Shown here piece by piece: positions 6,074 through 7,375 of a stretch of 7,375 bases of DNA. Under the pieces are notes generated by a model, which was not told where the DNA came from, made no database searches, and saw nothing but the letters and a program-made list of their open reading frames with translations. The DNA is from an uncultured Gemmatimonadaceae bacterium (GTDB lineage: Bacteria; Gemmatimonadota; Gemmatimonadetes; Gemmatimonadales; Gemmatimonadaceae), in NCBI GenBank assembly GCA_955652635.1, contig CATPBN010000060.1, positions 1 to 7,375 of the forward strand, written 5' to 3'. Made by a program: the position numbers and the translations under genes. Position 1 is the stretch's first letter. Each line of letters opens with the position of its first letter.

Positions 6074-6994
6074 CTACCCGCTCTGCGCGGTGGTCGTACT
6101 CCGCGCCGTTGTGATCAATGCAACGGCGCATATCACGATCACCGCCGCAACGCCTGCGCGAATCGACAAGGTCTCGCCGGCGATCGCCCACCCCAATAGA
6201 ACCGCGACAATCGGGTTCACGTAAGCATAAGTCCCGAGATGTGCCGGAGACACTTTGTCGAGCAGCCAGATGTACGACGTGAACCCAAGCAGTGATCCGA
6301 ACGTGACCAGATATGCGAGGCCGAGAATGGACGCTTGCGATACGTGATGGACATCGAAATGAGAGAGCTCCCCGCTCAGCACTCCGACAATCAGCAACAA
6401 CACGCCACCGCCAAGCATCTCCATTCCAGTGGTGAGAAGGCCCGAATCGGGCAGCCTTGCATCACGTGACCAGAATGATCCAATCGCCCATGACAGCGAG
6501 CCGAGTATCAGCACCAGAGCGCCAAGCAGCCTGACATCGCCCTGTCCGCCGACGTTTCCCGGACCGACGAGGACGATTATCCCGATGAAGCCCAGCACCA
6601 ACCCGACGAGCACAGCACCGCTCGGACGCTTCCTCGGCGGTCTCACCCACTCGATGATCACGAGCCAAAAAGGGAGAATCGAGACGAGCAGGGCCGTGAG
6701 ACCCGATGGGACGAACTGCTCGGCCCAGACGACAGCGCCATTTCCGCCAAGCAGGAGAAAGCCGCCAGCGATGATCGCGTTCCGCCAGTGAAGTTTGGTT
6801 GGCTTGGGCGCGCCGCGGTATCGCGCCCAAACGTACAGAAGCGCACCGGAGACCAGAAAACGCGTACCGCCCATGATGAACGGCGGTGTCGTCTCGATCG
6901 CATATCGTATTGCGAGATACGTCGAGCCCCAGATGATGTAAATCGACGCGAACGCAGCGAGTATCTGCGCGCGCGAGGCGCGTTTCTCGTTCAC
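6074..6994 (-). CDS. EamA-family drug/metabolite transporter, YedA-like
   Basis: The product has 306 residues and ten predicted membrane helices (roughly 10-30, 37-57, 72-91, 97-116, 126-144, 155-173, 186-206, 221-240, 248-270, 278-296). These form two tandem EamA repeats, the five-plus-five topology of the DMT superfamily. Characteristic segments are IWGSTYLAIR (21-30), the PSGLTALLVSILPFW region (96-110) and AYVNPIVAVLLGWAIAGE (257-274), close in style to E. coli YedA. Family members usually export small metabolites or toxic compounds; the substrate here is unknown. The start is a GTG at 6994 with no clear Shine-Dalgarno, and no in-frame ATG was seen nearby upstream. It lies 45 bp behind the arfB-like gene on the same strand, so the two may be cotranscribed. 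I found no hairpin terminator in the 17-bp gap to the convergent carbonic anhydrase gene. Confidence 0.94.
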   Translation of the reverse strand: MNEKRASRAQILAAFASIYIIWGSTYLAIRYAIETTPPFIMGGTRFLVSGALLYVWARYRGAPKPTKLHWRNAIIAGGFLLLGGNGAVVWAEQFVPSGLTALLVSILPFWLVIIEWVRPPRKRPSGAVLVGLVLGFIGIIVLVGPGNVGGQGDVRLLGALVLILGSLSWAIGSFWSRDARLPDSGLLTTGMEMLGGGVLLLIVGVLSGELSHFDVHHVSQASILGLAYLVTFGSLLGFTSYIWLLDKVSPAHLGTYAYVNPIVAVLLGWAIAGETLSIRAGVAAVIVICAVALITTARSTTTAQSG

Positions 6995-7039
6995 TCGGGG
7001 ATGAAAATGGGTCGGGTGGCGGCAGGAATGACGGAGAAT

Positions 7040-7375
7040 CTAATCGAACGATTTATTCTGGCGCTCGCGCTTCGTGCGCGACCGTCGCTTCTTTCCCTCG
7101 AGACGTGCCTCCTTGGAAGCCTTCGTCGGTCGAGTCGGCCGCCGCTTCTTCGGAATCACCAACGCGCGACGAACGAGGTCCGCGAGCTTCTCTTCCGCGA
7201 GACCGCGGTTCCTGCTCTGGCTCCGCATGTCGCTGGCAACTATCCGCACGCTTCCATCTGTGGTGAGTCGCGAGGCAAGCCGGTCGAGCAGGCGCGCGCG
7301 CTGGTCCTCGCTGAGGGCCCGCGAGCCGCGAACGTTCCAGAAGATCTCCACGCGTGACGACGTCTTGTTGACGTG
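7040..7375 (-). CDS. arfB: ArfB/YaeJ-type peptidyl-tRNA hydrolase, RF-1 domain (partial, N-terminus outside window)
   Basis: The reading frame is open to the right edge. The visible 111 residues begin HVNKTSSRVEIFWNV, the strand that in this family follows directly on the catalytic GGQ, so the GGQ should lie just outside the window. Then come SQSRNRGLAEEKLADLVRRAL, typical of the RF-1 fold, and a strongly basic tail (KKRRPTRPTKASKEARLEGKK...RTKRERQ). In ArfB this tail enters the empty mRNA channel of stalled ribosomes so that GGQ can hydrolyse the peptidyl-tRNA. There is no codon-recognition domain in the visible part, which argues for ArfB rather than RF1 or RF2. Any start placed within the window (for example GTG at 7351) would remove the conserved HVNK strand and is not real. 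The EamA transporter follows 45 bp downstream. Confidence 0.93.
   Translation of the reverse strand, partial: HVNKTSSRVEIFWNVRGSRALSEDQRARLLDRLASRLTTDGSVRIVASDMRSQSRNRGLAEEKLADLVRRALVIPKKRRPTRPTKASKEARLEGKKRRSRTKRERQNKSFD

Noticed and set aside
6040..6090. Bidirectional terminator between the carbonic anhydrase and transporter genes
   Set aside because: Only short imperfect complementarities and no T-run are present in the 17-bp gap or its flanks.
6788..7357. Plus-strand 189-codon frame over the transporter start and the arfB-like gene
   Set aside because: It is antisense to two recognisable families, and its Arg/Leu-rich translation has no domain.

Overview
The window is compact, high-GC bacterial chromosome with seven protein-coding genes (two cut by the window edges), short gaps and no mobile element, CRISPR array or tRNA. 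The phylum cannot be fixed from the sequence. The secretory style (one signal peptide ending ASA-Q), the seven-motif FG-GAP/ASPIC lipoprotein, the secreted mutarotase and a GH-A hydrolase of a type common in Gemmatimonadota, Acidobacteriota and Bacteroidota suggest an environmental bacterium. My best guess is Gemmatimonadota or a similar soil lineage, with low to moderate confidence.

Left part (1-800, + strand): the last 37 codons of a substrate-binding protein of the BtuF/cobalamin-binding type, then a DsbA-family thioredoxin-fold protein with a CPYC active site and no signal peptide. Its stop codon overlaps that of the convergent gene (797-2770, - strand), which encodes a large FG-GAP/VCBS lipoprotein with seven calcium-binding DxDxDG-type motifs and a C-terminal ASPIC/UnbV domain.

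Middle (2771-5254): a divergent intergenic region with an inverted repeat and a repeated half-site separates the lipoprotein gene from a two-gene + strand operon. That operon encodes an exported aldose 1-epimerase (galM) and, overlapping it by ATGA, a secreted clan GH-A glycoside hydrolase. The group looks like a small envelope sugar-processing module, with the lipoprotein as a possible surface partner.

Right part (5255-7375): a 220-bp gap contains a good sigma70-like promoter, a nearly leaderless 27-codon reading frame with four cysteines, local hairpins and a strong Rho-independent terminator. The terminator ends 23 bp before the ATG of a beta-carbonic anhydrase. This layout looks like an attenuated leader or a small RNA gene and is the most interesting element here. 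Convergent to the carbonic anhydrase are a YedA-like EamA transporter and, upstream of it in the same direction, the C-terminal part of an ArfB-type ribosome rescue peptidyl-tRNA hydrolase that runs off the right edge.
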